NCBI RefSeq assembly: GCF_000967425.1 | Contig: NZ_FO082820.1 | Coordinates: forward strand, 1,798,001-1,862,000 | Direction of reading: 5' to 3' | Source of the DNA: Pseudorhizobium banfieldiae | GTDB taxonomy: Bacteria > Pseudomonadota > Alphaproteobacteria > Rhizobiales > Rhizobiaceae | Length of the DNA: 64,000 bases | Part shown: piece by piece, positions 39,054-49,000 of the stretch | Layout: every line of letters starts with the position of its first letter | Numbering within the stretch: the stretch's first letter is position 1 | Program-made: the position numbers and the translations under genes | The notes under the pieces: model-generated | The model's database searches: none | Seen by the model: the letters and a program-made list of their open reading frames with translations, nothing else | Told to the model about the DNA's origin: nothing

Positions 39054-41651
39054 TCAGCTATCCAGCATTTCGCGCACCGCGACCGCCAGCTGTTTCAGCG
39101 AGAAGGGCTTCGGCAGGAAGCCGAATTTCGCATCGGCCGGCAGGTTGCGCGCGAAGGCATCCTCTGCATAGCCGGAAACAAAGATGAACTTCAGGTCCGG
39201 ATGCTTCTTGCGCAACTCCCCGAGCAAAGTGGGGCCGTCCATCTCCGGCATGACCACGTCGGAGACCACAATGTCCACCTGACCACCGAGCTCTTCCATG
39301 ATCTCGAGCGCCTCGATGCCGGAACCGGCCTCATGCACGGTATAGCCACGGGTCTCGAGCATGCGCTTCCCTCCCCGACGCACAGCCTCCTCGTCCTCGA
39401 CCAGAAGAACGACGGCGGAATTGCCCGTCAGGTCCACCTGCTCGCTAGTGGGTGCAGCCGCTGCTTCGGTCGTGACAACCGGAGCGTCGCCGCCACCCGG
39501 TTGTACGGCAGCCACCGCTTCCGGCACATGCCGGGGCAGGAAGATGCGGAATGAGGTACCGCGCCCAACGTCCGATTCGGGATAGATATAACCGCCGGAC
39601 TGCTTGACGATCCCGTAGACCATGGAAAGGCCGAGGCCCGTCCCTTTGCCCACTTCCTTGGTGGTGAAGAACGGCTCGAAGATCTTGTCCATGATCTCAG
39701 GCGGAATGCCCGTGCCGGTATCGGAGACCTCGACCATGACGAAATCTTCCGAAGGCAGGTCCGCCTGCGGATAGTTGCTCGTCTGGTCGGCGGGGACGTT
39801 GCGGGTCTTCAGGAGGATCGTCCCGCCTTCCGGCATCGCATCACGTGCATTCACGCAGAGATTGATGAGAACCTGCTCGAACTGCGAAAGGTCGGTGCGT
39901 ACCGGCCACAGGTCGCGTCCGTAATCCACCTCCAACTTGACGTTGGTACCCGAGATAAGCCGGTCGACCAGCATGCGCAGGTCGCCCACCACATCGGTCA
40001 GGTTGAGAACCGCCGGCCGCATGGTCTGCTTGCGCGAGAACGCTAGCAGCTGGCGTACAAGCACGGCCGCACGATTGGCGTTGCGCTTGATCTCCATCAG
40101 GTCGGCAAAGCTCGCGTCGGACGGCCGCGCCTGCAATAGGAGGTGATCGGAGGACAAGAGGATCGCGGTGAGCACGTTGTTGAAGTCGTGTGCAATGCCC
40201 CCTGCCAGGGTACCCACTGCGTTCATCTTCTGCGTCTGCGCCATCTGCGTCTCGAGCGCCTTCTGCTCGGTGGTCTCGACGGCGTAGACGATAGCGACTT
40301 CTTCCGGTGCCTCGTCGCTCTCGTCGATCACGGCGTTTACGTAGAAGCGAACATAGCGGCTCTCGTCGCCCGGATGGCGACAGTCGATCGGCGCTATATC
40401 GCCCTGTCGGTCCTTCGCGGCGGCAAGCGCTTCCATCAACTGCTGGCGTGCACCTTCATGCACGATCGTCTCGAGCTGGGCGCCTGCCTCTACATCGTCG
40501 CGCGAAACCACACCGGAGAACAGCCGCAGGAAGGGCGCGTTGATCCGCAGGATCTTGCCGTCGCCGTCCACGGAGGCAATCGCCATGGGCGTATTGTTGA
40601 AGAAGCGGGTGAACCGCATCGCCGAAGCCGACTGGTCGCCTTCCACCCCTGGCTGGCGGGCGAGCACGATGGTCCTGCTTTCGCCGGGCGCTCCGTCGCG
40701 CATGGACGTCACACTATGCAGCAGCCGCACAGGCAGGCTCTGGCCGTTGGTGCGACGCAGATCGAGATCGAGCGTCTCGGTTCTCTGCAGGCCCGGTGCC
40801 GCCTGGACCGACTGTATGAGCGCCATGCCTTCGCCAGCAACCAGGTCGGCGATGGAAAGGGAGCGAGGAACGAACTTGGTCAGGTCTATGCCGAGCCAGT
40901 CGGCAAGAGTTGCGTTGACGTAGAAGATCTCGCCCTTCCGCCCGGCAGAGAAGAAGCCGGCGGGAGCATGGTCAAGATAATCGATGGCGTTCTGAAGCTC
41001 CCGGAAGAACCGCTCCTGATCGTCTCGCTCGGAGGTGATGTCGGTCAGTTGCCAAACACTGAACCGCTCGGGACGCCCCTCGTCCTCCTTCAGGATCCGA
41101 GCCTTCAGCCGATACCAATGCGCCTCGGAACCTTGTCCGCTGGAGCGACCGAGCGGCTGCGGAAGACGAAACTCCTCGTGGCCTTCCCGCCCCTCGCGAA
41201 TGCCGTTGACGAGCCTGTAAAGTGCTTCGCTGGACTCCCGATGGCGTGACAGGAGCGGTTCGAGCGGCTGCACCGCCGCTGCCTTGCCGGCGCCAGTAAG
41301 CCGGCCATAGGCCGCGTTGGCGTAGATGGTGCGCCCTTTTGCGTCGGTCACCAGTATCCCGTCGCGATGCCCGGCCATGAAGGCGCGCGCCAGCGCATCC
41401 GAGCGAGACTGCGGCATGACCTCCACGAACCCGATAACGGAGGAGACGAGGAAGAATATCCCCACCATGGCGAGAACGCCGAGCACACCGAGGACGATTT
41501 CGTTGTCGAGCGCCTGCTGGAAGAAAACAAAGGCCGCCGAGACGCCGATCAGCACGAATGCGAGCAGGAGAATTCGGATGATCGTACCGCCGCGTCCGCC
41601 GCGTTCGACCAGCGGTGGCTCGTAGTTGCCGCCGTGCTGCAACTTCGTCAT
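39054..41651 (-). CDS. cckA: Hybrid histidine kinase CckA
   Basis: Essential cell-cycle kinase that, through ChpT, phosphorylates CtrA. The 865-residue protein has two membrane helices (about residues 24-46 and 52-76), three PAS-like regions (about 90-210, 220-335, 350-460), the HisKA site His488 in GGIAHDFNN, a CA domain with [14 protein letters not shown] and [13 protein letters not shown], and a receiver with Asp798 in [12 protein letters not shown]. The start at 41651 follows GAGGGG; earlier in-frame codons would read through a perfect inverted repeat (separate entry). It is the last gene before the convergent EamA gene. Identity is strong. Confidence 0.93.
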   Translation of the reverse strand: MTKLQHGGNYEPPLVERGGRGGTIIRILLLAFVLIGVSAAFVFFQQALDNEIVLGVLGVLAMVGIFFLVSSVIGFVEVMPQSRSDALARAFMAGHRDGILVTDAKGRTIYANAAYGRLTGAGKAAAVQPLEPLLSRHRESSEALYRLVNGIREGREGHEEFRLPQPLGRSSGQGSEAHWYRLKARILKEDEGRPERFSVWQLTDITSERDDQERFFRELQNAIDYLDHAPAGFFSAGRKGEIFYVNATLADWLGIDLTKFVPRSLSIADLVAGEGMALIQSVQAAPGLQRTETLDLDLRRTNGQSLPVRLLHSVTSMRDGAPGESRTIVLARQPGVEGDQSASAMRFTRFFNNTPMAIASVDGDGKILRINAPFLRLFSGVVSRDDVEAGAQLETIVHEGARQQLMEALAAAKDRQGDIAPIDCRHPGDESRYVRFYVNAVIDESDEAPEEVAIVYAVETTEQKALETQMAQTQKMNAVGTLAGGIAHDFNNVLTAILLSSDHLLLQARPSDASFADLMEIKRNANRAAVLVRQLLAFSRKQTMRPAVLNLTDVVGDLRMLVDRLISGTNVKLEVDYGRDLWPVRTDLSQFEQVLINLCVNARDAMPEGGTILLKTRNVPADQTSNYPQADLPSEDFVMVEVSDTGTGIPPEIMDKIFEPFFTTKEVGKGTGLGLSMVYGIVKQSGGYIYPESDVGRGTSFRIFLPRHVPEAVAAVQPGGGDAPVVTTEAAAAPTSEQVDLTGNSAVVLLVEDEEAVRRGGKRMLETRGYTVHEAGSGIEALEIMEELGGQVDIVVSDVVMPEMDGPTLLGELRKKHPDLKFIFVSGYAEDAFARNLPADAKFGFLPKPFSLKQLAVAVREMLDS

Positions 41652-41668
41652 CAACCCCTCACACTCTC

Positions 41669-41688
41669 GGTGTGCGTTGACGCACACC
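41669..41688. promoter_or_regulatory. Perfect inverted repeat in the cckA leader
   Basis: GGTGTGCGT (41669-41677) and ACGCACACC (41680-41688) form a perfect 9+9 inverted repeat with a two-base TG spacer, 18 bases upstream of the cckA ATG. The two-base spacer suits a dimeric protein operator better than an RNA hairpin. No known regulator site was recognised. Confidence 0.6.
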
Positions 41689-41867
41689 TTGGGAACTTCC
41701 GGCACTTTGCCGCGATTCTCTTCTAGCAAGTTGTGATTGAAGCCAAAAGCATACGAGGGCAGAAAAGCCGGGATAGCGCATTGCGGGTGCCGGGATGACG
41801 AAGGGCGCGCTTGCACTCCGACGGAAAGTTCGCCTCTAATCCTGCCGAAACGGCCAAGGAGCAAGTC

Positions 41868-42755
41868 ATGGAAGAAATGCTGGGAGCTTACGGAGGCCGG
41901 CTGATCGTCGCAGTTGTCGGCGTCGCCATCGGGCTTGCCTGCCTCGTCGGCGTTCTATGGGTTGTACGCGGCCGTTCCGGGCCGTCCCCCTTCGTCCGTG
42001 GCGGTAAGAACCGGCAGCCGCGCCTCCAGGTGCTCGACGCCGCAGCCGTCGATACAAGGCGGCGGTTGGTGCTCGTTCGGCGGGATGATACCGAACACCT
42101 GATCATGATCGGGGGCCCGACCGACATCGTCATCGAAAGCGGTATCAGCGCGAACCGGCCTGTCTCCCCCCCGGAAGCCGCGATCGTTGACGCCGCCGTC
42201 CCGGGTCCACCTACCGACGAGCGGAAGCGGGCGGCGCCCCCCCCTGCGGCCGCGTCGGTCTCCGGTCGTGAACCAGTGCCGGCAGCGGCCAGACCCTCGC
42301 CGCCGGCCGAACCGCAAATAGCGCGCCCGGCTGCCATCGCCCCGCCTCCTGTCACCGATTCCTCGCCGCCGACCAGAGCGGCGGCAACTGCTACCTCGGT
42401 CGTCACGCCGCCACCGGCTGCAGCAGAACCGCAGACACGCCGGGAACCGGTCCTCGAAGAGGCTGCCGATGTCCTCGACGCTGCTCGCAGCCGCGTCCTT
42501 CAGGGGCCGACCGTGCCGGTGCGGCCACCTCCCCCGGAGCAAGCCGCTCCCTCGGTCGCATCCCCTGCACCGGTACTGGGCAGCGACTTCGAGCGGATTC
42601 TTGAGGAGGAAATGGCGAGCAATCTGGCGTCACGGGAGAGGGTGTCTCCCCGACCCGCCGATAAGCCGGCGCTGACAGGCGCCACGCCGGAGCCTTCGCT
42701 TCAGGACGAGATGGCGCGGATCTTCGGCGAGATGTCAGTCACCCGCGAGAAGTAA
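41868..42755 (+). CDS. FliO-like membrane protein
   Basis: A 295-residue protein with one N-terminal helix (RLIVAVVGVAIGLACLVGVLWVV), then a short FliO/MopB-type domain: RRLVLVRRDDTEHLIMIGGP followed by TDIVIESGI. FliO assists assembly of the flagellar export gate. The remainder, about 180 residues, is a proline- and alanine-rich linker ending in LQDEMARIFGEMSV. It is not in a flagellar gene cluster here; it is divergent from cckA with a 216-base gap. It starts at an ATG after AAGGAG. Family assignment is good, but a flagellar role for this copy is unproven. Confidence 0.8.
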   Translation: MEEMLGAYGGRLIVAVVGVAIGLACLVGVLWVVRGRSGPSPFVRGGKNRQPRLQVLDAAAVDTRRRLVLVRRDDTEHLIMIGGPTDIVIESGISANRPVSPPEAAIVDAAVPGPPTDERKRAAPPPAAASVSGREPVPAAARPSPPAEPQIARPAAIAPPPVTDSSPPTRAAATATSVVTPPPAAAEPQTRREPVLEEAADVLDAARSRVLQGPTVPVRPPPPEQAAPSVASPAPVLGSDFERILEEEMASNLASRERVSPRPADKPALTGATPEPSLQDEMARIFGEMSVTREK

Positions 42756-42767
42756 CATAAGACATGA

Positions 42768-42799
42768 ATATGGGAGACCGCGCGGCAGGCCTCCCATAT
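42768..42799. terminator. Hairpin between FliO-like and chemoreceptor genes
   Basis: ATATGGGAG (42768-42776) pairs with CTCCCATAT (42791-42799) around a GC-rich loop. It lies between convergent genes and reads equally well from both sides, although T runs are lacking. Confidence 0.6.
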
Positions 42800-42822
42800 C
42801 AGTCTCTGCCGTTCCGCCGCGA

Positions 42823-45375
42823 TCAGGCGGCGTGAGCGTCCCGGGCTGCGGGACCACGGTCCCCGTTCCTGCCCAGCGGGCTGCCTGTCCTGAACCGGTC
42901 GATCTTCTCGCTCAGCACTTCGACCCGCTGTCTAAGGCCATGGATCTCCGCATTGTTCTCCTCGACCATGGCAGCATTCTGCTGGGTAATGAGCTCCACC
43001 TCGTGAACGGCCTGCGTGACCTGACCAATCCCGGTTGACTGTTCATCCGTGGCGGCCGAAATGGCCGCAACCAGCTTTCGCACATCCGTGACATGCGTAA
43101 TGATCTGGCTAAGAGCACTGCCGGTCTCCTCGACGAGATGAACCCCGCTGCTGACCTGCGTGGAGCTGGCCGAGATCAATTCCTTGATTTCCCGGGCCGC
43201 ACCAGCGCAGCGCTGAGCCAGTTCGCGGACTTCCTGGGCCACCACCGCAAATCCACGCCCTGCCTCTCCGGCGCGCGCCGCTTCCACGCCGGCGTTCAAT
43301 GCCAGAAGGTTGGTCTGGAAGGCGATCTCGTCAATCACACCGATGATGGTGGCGATCTTTTCAGAGGAGCGACTGATCTCACCCATGGCGCCGACCGCCC
43401 GGGAGACCACCTCGCCCGAACGGACGGCGAACTCCTCCGTCTCGTTTACCGAACTGGCAGTCTTCCGCGCGCTGTCTGCCGTGGACTTCACCACATCGCT
43501 CAGATGACGCAGTGCCCGCGAACTCTCCTCCAAAGCAGACGCCTGCTGCTCCGTACGCCGCGCCAGATCGTCAGCAGATGCGGCCAGGTTCCCTGTCCCG
43601 CTATTGATCTCGCCGGTCGTGGCCCGCACGTCTTCAAGCGTTGCGCGCAGCGCTTGCACCGCAGTGTTGTAGGTATGTGCCATAGGGACGAAGTCGCTGG
43701 CGAGGTTCTCGTCCATGCTTCGCTCCAGATTTCCTTCCGAAAGCTGGGTGAGAGCATCGGAAAGCGCCGTGAGAGCGGCATGCTGCTCAGCCGCGATCCG
43801 TGCGCGCTCCTCGGCACGACGGGCGGCTTCAGCGCTCGTCTGCTCCCGTGCCGCGGCAGCTTCCTGTTCAAGCCGAACGTTTTCAAGCGCGGCATCGCGG
43901 AAGACGGTGACGGAGCGAACCATGTCGCCAATTTCATCCCCTCGTTCGCGCCCCTCGATGCTCACGGCGAGATCGCCCTCAGCCAGGCGCTTCATCACGT
44001 CCGTCACGCGGCGGAGCGGTCCCCGCAGCGTCTCCACCAGCATCAGGCCGCCAATGATGGCGAGCAGGGTACCGACGACCATTGCGGCGACGGAGATGTT
44101 TGCGGACCGTTCACTGTCTTCCTTGCCGACTTCCTGGGCCTGCGCAATGAAAGCCTGCAGGCCCGACATTCCCTCCGACAGGGTGCCCGAAGCCCGCACC
44201 CGCGCCTCGTTCCATTTCGATTCGATCTCCAGCATCTCGCCGGATGCGCTTTCGAGGGCGACGAGCGGTTGCTCCAGATCAGTAGAAAACGAACTCATGG
44301 CCGAGTTGTTGTTTCCCAGTGCCGATATCTGGGTACCGGAAGCCCGCAGCGCAGCGATGTCGTCCAGCACCACCTTTCGAGCTTCCTCGGTCAGTTGCGA
44401 GCGCAGCCGCTCCACATGCAGTTGCAGGGAATCTCCTAGCGCGAGGGAGGTCTCCACATGGGCGAGAAGCGTCTTGAGCGTCGTAACCTCGCCTTCCAGA
44501 TTGGCAAATCGCTCGGCCGCATCTCCGGACTTTTTCAGAACGTTCTGCTGCAACTCATTCTGGAACCGCATGAAGCCGCTGGCCGCGACGCGCAGGGCCT
44601 GTGCCTTCTCAACCGCCGCGGTGTCCCCTTTCGCGATCTGCAGGAGATTTTCGGCGCCTTCCTGAATGGGAGCAAATCCCTGCATGATCTTGTCACTGAC
44701 AAGGGACCTCAGCGGCTCGAATTCCGCCAGCAACGCCTGCGCCTGCACTTCGGCAGCCTTGGCCGTTCCCTCGTCGGAACTAGCATTTCGCACCGCGCTT
44801 CGCAGATTGTCGATCCGCTCCGCGATCGACTTGTAGGCAAAGGATTCAAACAAGGCGCCCTTGGCGAATCGTTCCTGGCCCTCGAACTTCTTTCGCAGGT
44901 TACCCAGACGCTGCTCAACTGTCGCCGACAACGCCTTGACGGCGTCTAGGTGGGCGCTGATCTCGCTTCCGTTAGCATCACGTTGCTGCTTGACAATCCA
45001 TAGCTCCTCGGCCCTCTGCCGCATGGCCGGCGCCAACTTTGCGACAACCTCTATCCGTTGCCGGTCCGCCTCGCTCGCAAGCAGACCCTCCAGGACTTGA
45101 ACGCCCTTTTCCTGCCGGTCGATCCCCTGTTGCAGGGCCCCAAGCGTTGCCTCGTCGGGCCTCTCGCTGAAGTCCTGCAGCACCGACTGCAGATGGTCGA
45201 AATCGGCAATGTTCTCGATCGTCGCACGGGTGACGGTCATGTGCCCGTTGAGCATGTTGGCCGTGTAGTAGCCTGCCAGGCCGACCCCTGCGATGAGAAG
45301 TACAAGCGGAACGACGAAGAGCAGGACCTTGGTAACGATCCTGCGGCCTTGAAGAATTCGATCGATAAACGACAT
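42823..45375 (-). CDS. Large methyl-accepting chemotaxis protein
   Basis: An 850-residue chemoreceptor. The first membrane helix is [20 protein letters not shown]; the second, near residues 430-455, is [19 protein letters not shown]. The roughly 390-residue periplasmic part between them is nearly all helical with heptad patterns, much longer than the usual four-helix sensor, and may be two helical modules in tandem. HAMP regions follow, and the signalling domain has the hairpin tip [43 protein letters not shown] in overlapping blocks. It ends without the NWETF-type CheR tether. The ligand is unknown, and no other chemotaxis gene is nearby. Confidence 0.92.
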   Translation of the reverse strand: MSFIDRILQGRRIVTKVLLFVVPLVLLIAGVGLAGYYTANMLNGHMTVTRATIENIADFDHLQSVLQDFSERPDEATLGALQQGIDRQEKGVQVLEGLLASEADRQRIEVVAKLAPAMRQRAEELWIVKQQRDANGSEISAHLDAVKALSATVEQRLGNLRKKFEGQERFAKGALFESFAYKSIAERIDNLRSAVRNASSDEGTAKAAEVQAQALLAEFEPLRSLVSDKIMQGFAPIQEGAENLLQIAKGDTAAVEKAQALRVAASGFMRFQNELQQNVLKKSGDAAERFANLEGEVTTLKTLLAHVETSLALGDSLQLHVERLRSQLTEEARKVVLDDIAALRASGTQISALGNNNSAMSSFSTDLEQPLVALESASGEMLEIESKWNEARVRASGTLSEGMSGLQAFIAQAQEVGKEDSERSANISVAAMVVGTLLAIIGGLMLVETLRGPLRRVTDVMKRLAEGDLAVSIEGRERGDEIGDMVRSVTVFRDAALENVRLEQEAAAAREQTSAEAARRAEERARIAAEQHAALTALSDALTQLSEGNLERSMDENLASDFVPMAHTYNTAVQALRATLEDVRATTGEINSGTGNLAASADDLARRTEQQASALEESSRALRHLSDVVKSTADSARKTASSVNETEEFAVRSGEVVSRAVGAMGEISRSSEKIATIIGVIDEIAFQTNLLALNAGVEAARAGEAGRGFAVVAQEVRELAQRCAGAAREIKELISASSTQVSSGVHLVEETGSALSQIITHVTDVRKLVAAISAATDEQSTGIGQVTQAVHEVELITQQNAAMVEENNAEIHGLRQRVEVLSEKIDRFRTGSPLGRNGDRGPAARDAHAA

Positions 45376-45639
45376 GCGACCTCGAGGAAAATAGCGCGCT
45401 ACCCTGCCTGAACATCTGCAAGGCGGCTGGCCGAGATTCCCGCGTCATGCCGGACGGCTACACACTTAGCGATATCTCTTGAGCAAGCGTTAATTGCGAC
45501 CGGCAATTTTTCCTTGCGGGCCGAGGTGGCCAGACAGGTTCCGAATTTCACGCCGTGGAAGACGTTTCTCCGGCCAACCGGTCTGGCCGACCGGGGGTGC
45601 CTGCTCTAGAACTTCCTCCCTGTCAGTGAAGGAATCGTC
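45376..45639. promoter_or_regulatory. Divergent promoter region, chemoreceptor / EamA
   Basis: Within this 264-base space GGCCAGAC (45528-45535) and GTCTGGCC (45581-45588) form a distant inverted pair, with related CCGGCC and ACCGG words around it. No clear -35/-10 pair could be fixed. The chemoreceptor ATG is preceded by GAGGTCGC. Confidence 0.35.
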
Positions 45640-46575
45640 ATGGCATCCCCCGAAAACACGAGAGGCGCGCTCTACATGTCCCTCGCCATGGCTTCGTTCA
45701 CGTTCAACGATGCGCTGGTCAAGTCAGTCACATCTTCGCTGAGCGTCGCACAGATCATCACGGTCCGCGGGGTCATGACGACGGTCCTCGTATACTTCGT
45801 GGCACGCCGCCTCGGCGCATTGCGTCGGCTTGCCGTCGTGTTTCAGCCGCTGATCCTGTTGCGGACATTCTTTGAAATCGGAGCAACACTGACTTTCATC
45901 AGTGCACTTGGGCAGATCGATTTCGCCAACGTAACCTCGATCATGCAGTCCCTGCCCCTCGCCGTGACCTTGGGGGCAGCAATCTTTCTGAAGGAACCGG
46001 TCGGCTGGCGGCGCTGGGCGGCGATCCTTGTTGGCTTCTTTGGCGTCCTCATCATCCTGCGGCCGACCGCTGACGGATTTGCATCCGCTTCGCTACTGGT
46101 GGTCGCCGCCGTCTTCTTCACCTCGTCACGGGACCTCGTTACCCGCCGCATCGTCGCCGACGTCCCCTCGCTGACCATCACACTCTTCACGGCGGCGGCG
46201 AATACGATCGTCGGCGCGTTCCTCATCGTGCCGATGGGTGGCTGGCAACCCATGACGTGGGAAAACTTCCTGCCCCTCGTGATCGCCGCCCTGCTGGTAT
46301 TCTCAGGCTATCAGGCAGTCATCATGGCCATGCGGACCGGCGAAATCTCCTTCGTCGCGCCTTTCCGGTACACGAGCCTGATCTGGGGCCTCGTCCTCGG
46401 CATCCTTTTCTTCGGAGAGCGCCCGGATGCCTTCGTCTATGTCGGAGCGGCGATCATCATCGTGTCAGGGCTGTACAGCTTCTACCGCGAGGGGAAGCGA
46501 CGCCGCGAGGCCATGGCGAGAAGCCAACAGCCGCTCCCGCAAGGGCCGACAATGGCAATGAAGGATGGAAGCTGA
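45640..46575 (+). CDS. EamA-type transporter
   Basis: A 311-residue inner-membrane drug/metabolite transporter with ten helices in two EamA repeats (MASFTFNDALVKSVTSSLS begins the first; ASLLVVAAVFFTSSRDLVTR begins the second). The C-terminal tail is basic. A good ribosome site (GAAGGAATCGTC) precedes the ATG. Its last 11 bases overlap the start of the next gene, an MFS exporter, and mobA and mobB follow, so all four are likely translated from one message. The cargo is unknown. Confidence 0.88.
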   Translation: MASPENTRGALYMSLAMASFTFNDALVKSVTSSLSVAQIITVRGVMTTVLVYFVARRLGALRRLAVVFQPLILLRTFFEIGATLTFISALGQIDFANVTSIMQSLPLAVTLGAAIFLKEPVGWRRWAAILVGFFGVLIILRPTADGFASASLLVVAAVFFTSSRDLVTRRIVADVPSLTITLFTAAANTIVGAFLIVPMGGWQPMTWENFLPLVIAALLVFSGYQAVIMAMRTGEISFVAPFRYTSLIWGLVLGILFFGERPDAFVYVGAAIIIVSGLYSFYREGKRRREAMARSQQPLPQGPTMAMKDGS

Positions 46576-47800
46576 CTTGGGCAAGACACGGTTTCTGGAT
46601 AACAGCACGCCGCCACACATCGCCACCTTGGTCCTCGCAGCCGGCCTGGCAGCGATGTCGATGAACATCTTCCTTCCGTCACTCGCAACGATGGCCGATT
46701 ACTTCGGCACCAGCTATGCCGTCATGCAGTTTGCCGTGTCCGGCTACCTGGCAGGCACCGCGGTCATCCAGATCGCCATCGGTCCGCTGTCGGACTTGTT
46801 CGGGCGGAGACCGGTCATGCTGGGGGGAATCGTCCTTCTTCTCGCCGGCACGCTCATCTGCGCCCTCGCCCCCAATATCACCATCTTCATGATCGGCCGC
46901 CTCATGCAGACAGGGGTCGTTGCCGGCATCGTCCTGTCGCGCGCCATCGTGCGAGATATGGTGCCGATGGAGGAAGCCGCTTCCATGATCGGCTATGTCA
47001 CCATGGGCATGTCTCTGGTTCCGATGATCGCCCCGACGCTCGGGGGCGTCCTGGACGACCTGTTCGGCTGGCAGGCGAGTTTTGTGGCCATGCTCCTTGC
47101 TGGCGTCACGGTACTGCTGCTGGTCTGGCGCGATCTCGGCGAAACCAATACGGCCCAATCCGCCAGTCTCGGCGCCCAGTTCCGCAGCTGGCCGCAACTG
47201 CTGCAGTCGCGACGCTTCTGGGGATATACCCTGACCGCCACCTTCTCTTCCGGTGTCTTCTTCAGCTTTCTCGGCGGCGCACCCTTCGTCGGCAGCGTGA
47301 TCCTCAAGCTGACGCCGTCCGCCCTCGGTCTTTACTTCTTTACCATGGCGGCGGGCTACATGCTCGGAAATTACCTGTCCGGCCGGTATGCGCGTCGCTT
47401 CGGGATCGCCCCGATGATGCTATCGGGCAACATTGTCAATGTCATCGGTATCTGTACAGCCTTCGTCTTTGCGATCGTCGGCATCAGCCATCCGTTCGCT
47501 TTCTTCGGCCCACTGTCACTAATCGGCATAGGCAACGGCCTAACGCTTCCGAGTGCCAACGCAGGCATGGTCAGTGTCCGTCCACATCTTGCGGGATCGG
47601 CATCGGGGCTCGGAGGGGCGATCACCTTGGGCGGCGGCGCAGCCCTTTCGGTCCTCGCAAGCTCTGTCCTGACACCTGAGACCGGAACAATGCCTCTTCT
47701 TGCCGTCATGGGAGCGACGGTTGTTCTGGCTCTGGCTGCGACCGAATACGTGCGCTGGATCGATCGCCGCGAAGGATCGCTGGGCGGTGACGGCCGATGA
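46565..47800 (+). CDS. MFS exporter, Bcr/CflA type (second copy)
   Basis: A 411-residue twelve-helix proton antiporter. The N-terminal AAMSMNIFLPSLATMADYFG and the helix 2-3 loop GPLSDLFGRRPVMLGG place it with the Bcr/CflA drug exporters. It shares the group with the gene at 26.3 kb, but the two differ enough in sequence to be separate paralogues. It begins inside the EamA gene (11-base overlap, AATGAAGG as ribosome site) and overlaps mobA by four bases. The substrate is not known. Confidence 0.87.
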   Translation: MEADLGKTRFLDNSTPPHIATLVLAAGLAAMSMNIFLPSLATMADYFGTSYAVMQFAVSGYLAGTAVIQIAIGPLSDLFGRRPVMLGGIVLLLAGTLICALAPNITIFMIGRLMQTGVVAGIVLSRAIVRDMVPMEEAASMIGYVTMGMSLVPMIAPTLGGVLDDLFGWQASFVAMLLAGVTVLLLVWRDLGETNTAQSASLGAQFRSWPQLLQSRRFWGYTLTATFSSGVFFSFLGGAPFVGSVILKLTPSALGLYFFTMAAGYMLGNYLSGRYARRFGIAPMMLSGNIVNVIGICTAFVFAIVGISHPFAFFGPLSLIGIGNGLTLPSANAGMVSVRPHLAGSASGLGGAITLGGGAALSVLASSVLTPETGTMPLLAVMGATVVLALAATEYVRWIDRREGSLGGDGR

Positions 47801-48420
47801 CGAATCTGCTGCCGAACGGGTTGATCCTCGCCGGAGGGAAGTCGAGCCGCATGGGCAGCGACAAGATCTCGCTCCCCTTCGGGGCGGACACGCTTCTCAC
47901 CCACATACGTGCTCGACTGGCACCGCAGGTATCCGAGGTCGCCGTCAATGGACCACTGTCACTGCAACTGCCGAAGGGTGTCCGCCACGTCCCGGACACC
48001 TTGCCGGGCCAGCCGGGGCCGCTCGCGGGTGTTCTGGCCGGATTGCGGGATCTATCCAGCCATCGACCGGACAAGGCGCACCTCCTGACGGTGCCTTCGG
48101 ACGCCCCGTTCTTCCCGGAGGATCTCGTCCGGCTGCTCATGTCAGCAGCGCCGGGTCCGGAAACGGTCGCGATCGCGGCATCTGGTGGGCGAGTGCATCC
48201 CGTCTTTGGCCTCTGGCCGGTATCACTGGCGAACGATCTGGAAAATTGGCTGAGGAACAGCGAAAACCGACGCATGTCTGACTATCTAGGACGTCACCAA
48301 GTGGTGACGGTGGAATGGGGGATCATATCTACTACGGCCGGCCTGCTTGACCCGTTCATGAACCTCAACACACCGGAAGACCTGGAAAAGGCCCGGCGCC
48401 TTCTGGAGATATTGCCGTGA
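47797..48420 (+). CDS. mobA: Molybdenum cofactor guanylyltransferase
   Basis: MobA attaches GMP to molybdopterin to form the bis-MGD cofactor used by DMSO-reductase-type enzymes. The 207-residue GT-A protein has the GTP loop GLILAGGKSSRMGSDK, TVPSDAPFFPEDLV for the metal, and a C-terminal NLNTPEDLEKARRL. It begins at an ATG four bases before the MFS stop and overlaps mobB by four, so translation is coupled. Another gene in this window (9900-11537) has a related transferase domain of likely CMP type, giving both branches of cofactor finishing. Confidence 0.94.
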   Translation: MTNLLPNGLILAGGKSSRMGSDKISLPFGADTLLTHIRARLAPQVSEVAVNGPLSLQLPKGVRHVPDTLPGQPGPLAGVLAGLRDLSSHRPDKAHLLTVPSDAPFFPEDLVRLLMSAAPGPETVAIAASGGRVHPVFGLWPVSLANDLENWLRNSENRRMSDYLGRHQVVTVEWGIISTTAGLLDPFMNLNTPEDLEKARRLLEILP

Positions 48421-48935
48421 GCCGTCCTCGCGTCTTCGGAATCGCCGGCTGGAAGAACTCGGGCAAGACGGGTCTTGCCATACGACTTGTGGAGGAATTT
48501 ACCCGGCGGGGCTACCGCATCTCGACCATCAAGCACGCCCACCACGATTTCGATATCGACAAGGTGGGCGCAGACAGCTATCGCCACCGCCAGGCAGGCG
48601 CACACGAAGTCGCGCTTGTATCCGGCACGCGCTTTGCGATCATGCATGAACTCCGCGGTGGTCCCGAACCAGCCTTCGAAGAGATCCTTGCCCGTCTCGC
48701 CCCCTGCGACCTCGTCCTGATCGAAGGGTACAAGCGGGAACCTGTGCCGAAGATCGAGGCGCGACGGGCTGAGGCAAAGAGTTGTGAGCCACTTGCCCCA
48801 GGCGATCCGCACATCGTCGCCATTGCGGCAGACCACCCGGTGGAGGGCACATCCCTTCCCGTCTTCGAACTCGACGATACCGACGCCATCGCCGATTTCA
48901 TTGCCGCAGCCATAAACCTGCCGCCCAGGGACTGA
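48417..48935 (+). CDS. mobB: Molybdopterin-guanine dinucleotide accessory protein MobB
   Basis: A 172-residue GTPase-like protein with the P-loop GIAGWKNSGKTGLAIRLVEE, followed by TIKHAHHDFDIDKVGADSYR, GARHEV-like AHEVALVSG, and LIEGYKREPVPKIE. MobB binds GTP and helps MobA, but is not always essential. It starts with GTG overlapping mobA by four bases (GTGA) and ends before a strong terminator, so it closes the four-gene operon. Confidence 0.94.
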   Translation: MSRPRVFGIAGWKNSGKTGLAIRLVEEFTRRGYRISTIKHAHHDFDIDKVGADSYRHRQAGAHEVALVSGTRFAIMHELRGGPEPAFEEILARLAPCDLVLIEGYKREPVPKIEARRAEAKSCEPLAPGDPHIVAIAADHPVEGTSLPVFELDDTDAIADFIAAAINLPPRD

Positions 48936-48944
48936 TGCAACGAG

Positions 48945-48979
48945 AAAGGCCGGCCTCCACTGACGGAGAGCCGGCCTTT
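48945..48979. terminator. Bidirectional terminator, mobB / DAHP synthase
   Basis: AAAGGCCGGC (48945-48954) pairs perfectly with GCCGGCCTTT (48970-48979), followed by CGTTTCG. It lies ten bases after the mobB stop and before the end of the convergent gene. Confidence 0.85.
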
Positions 48980-49000
48980 CGTTTCGCTATGTCAAAGCTG

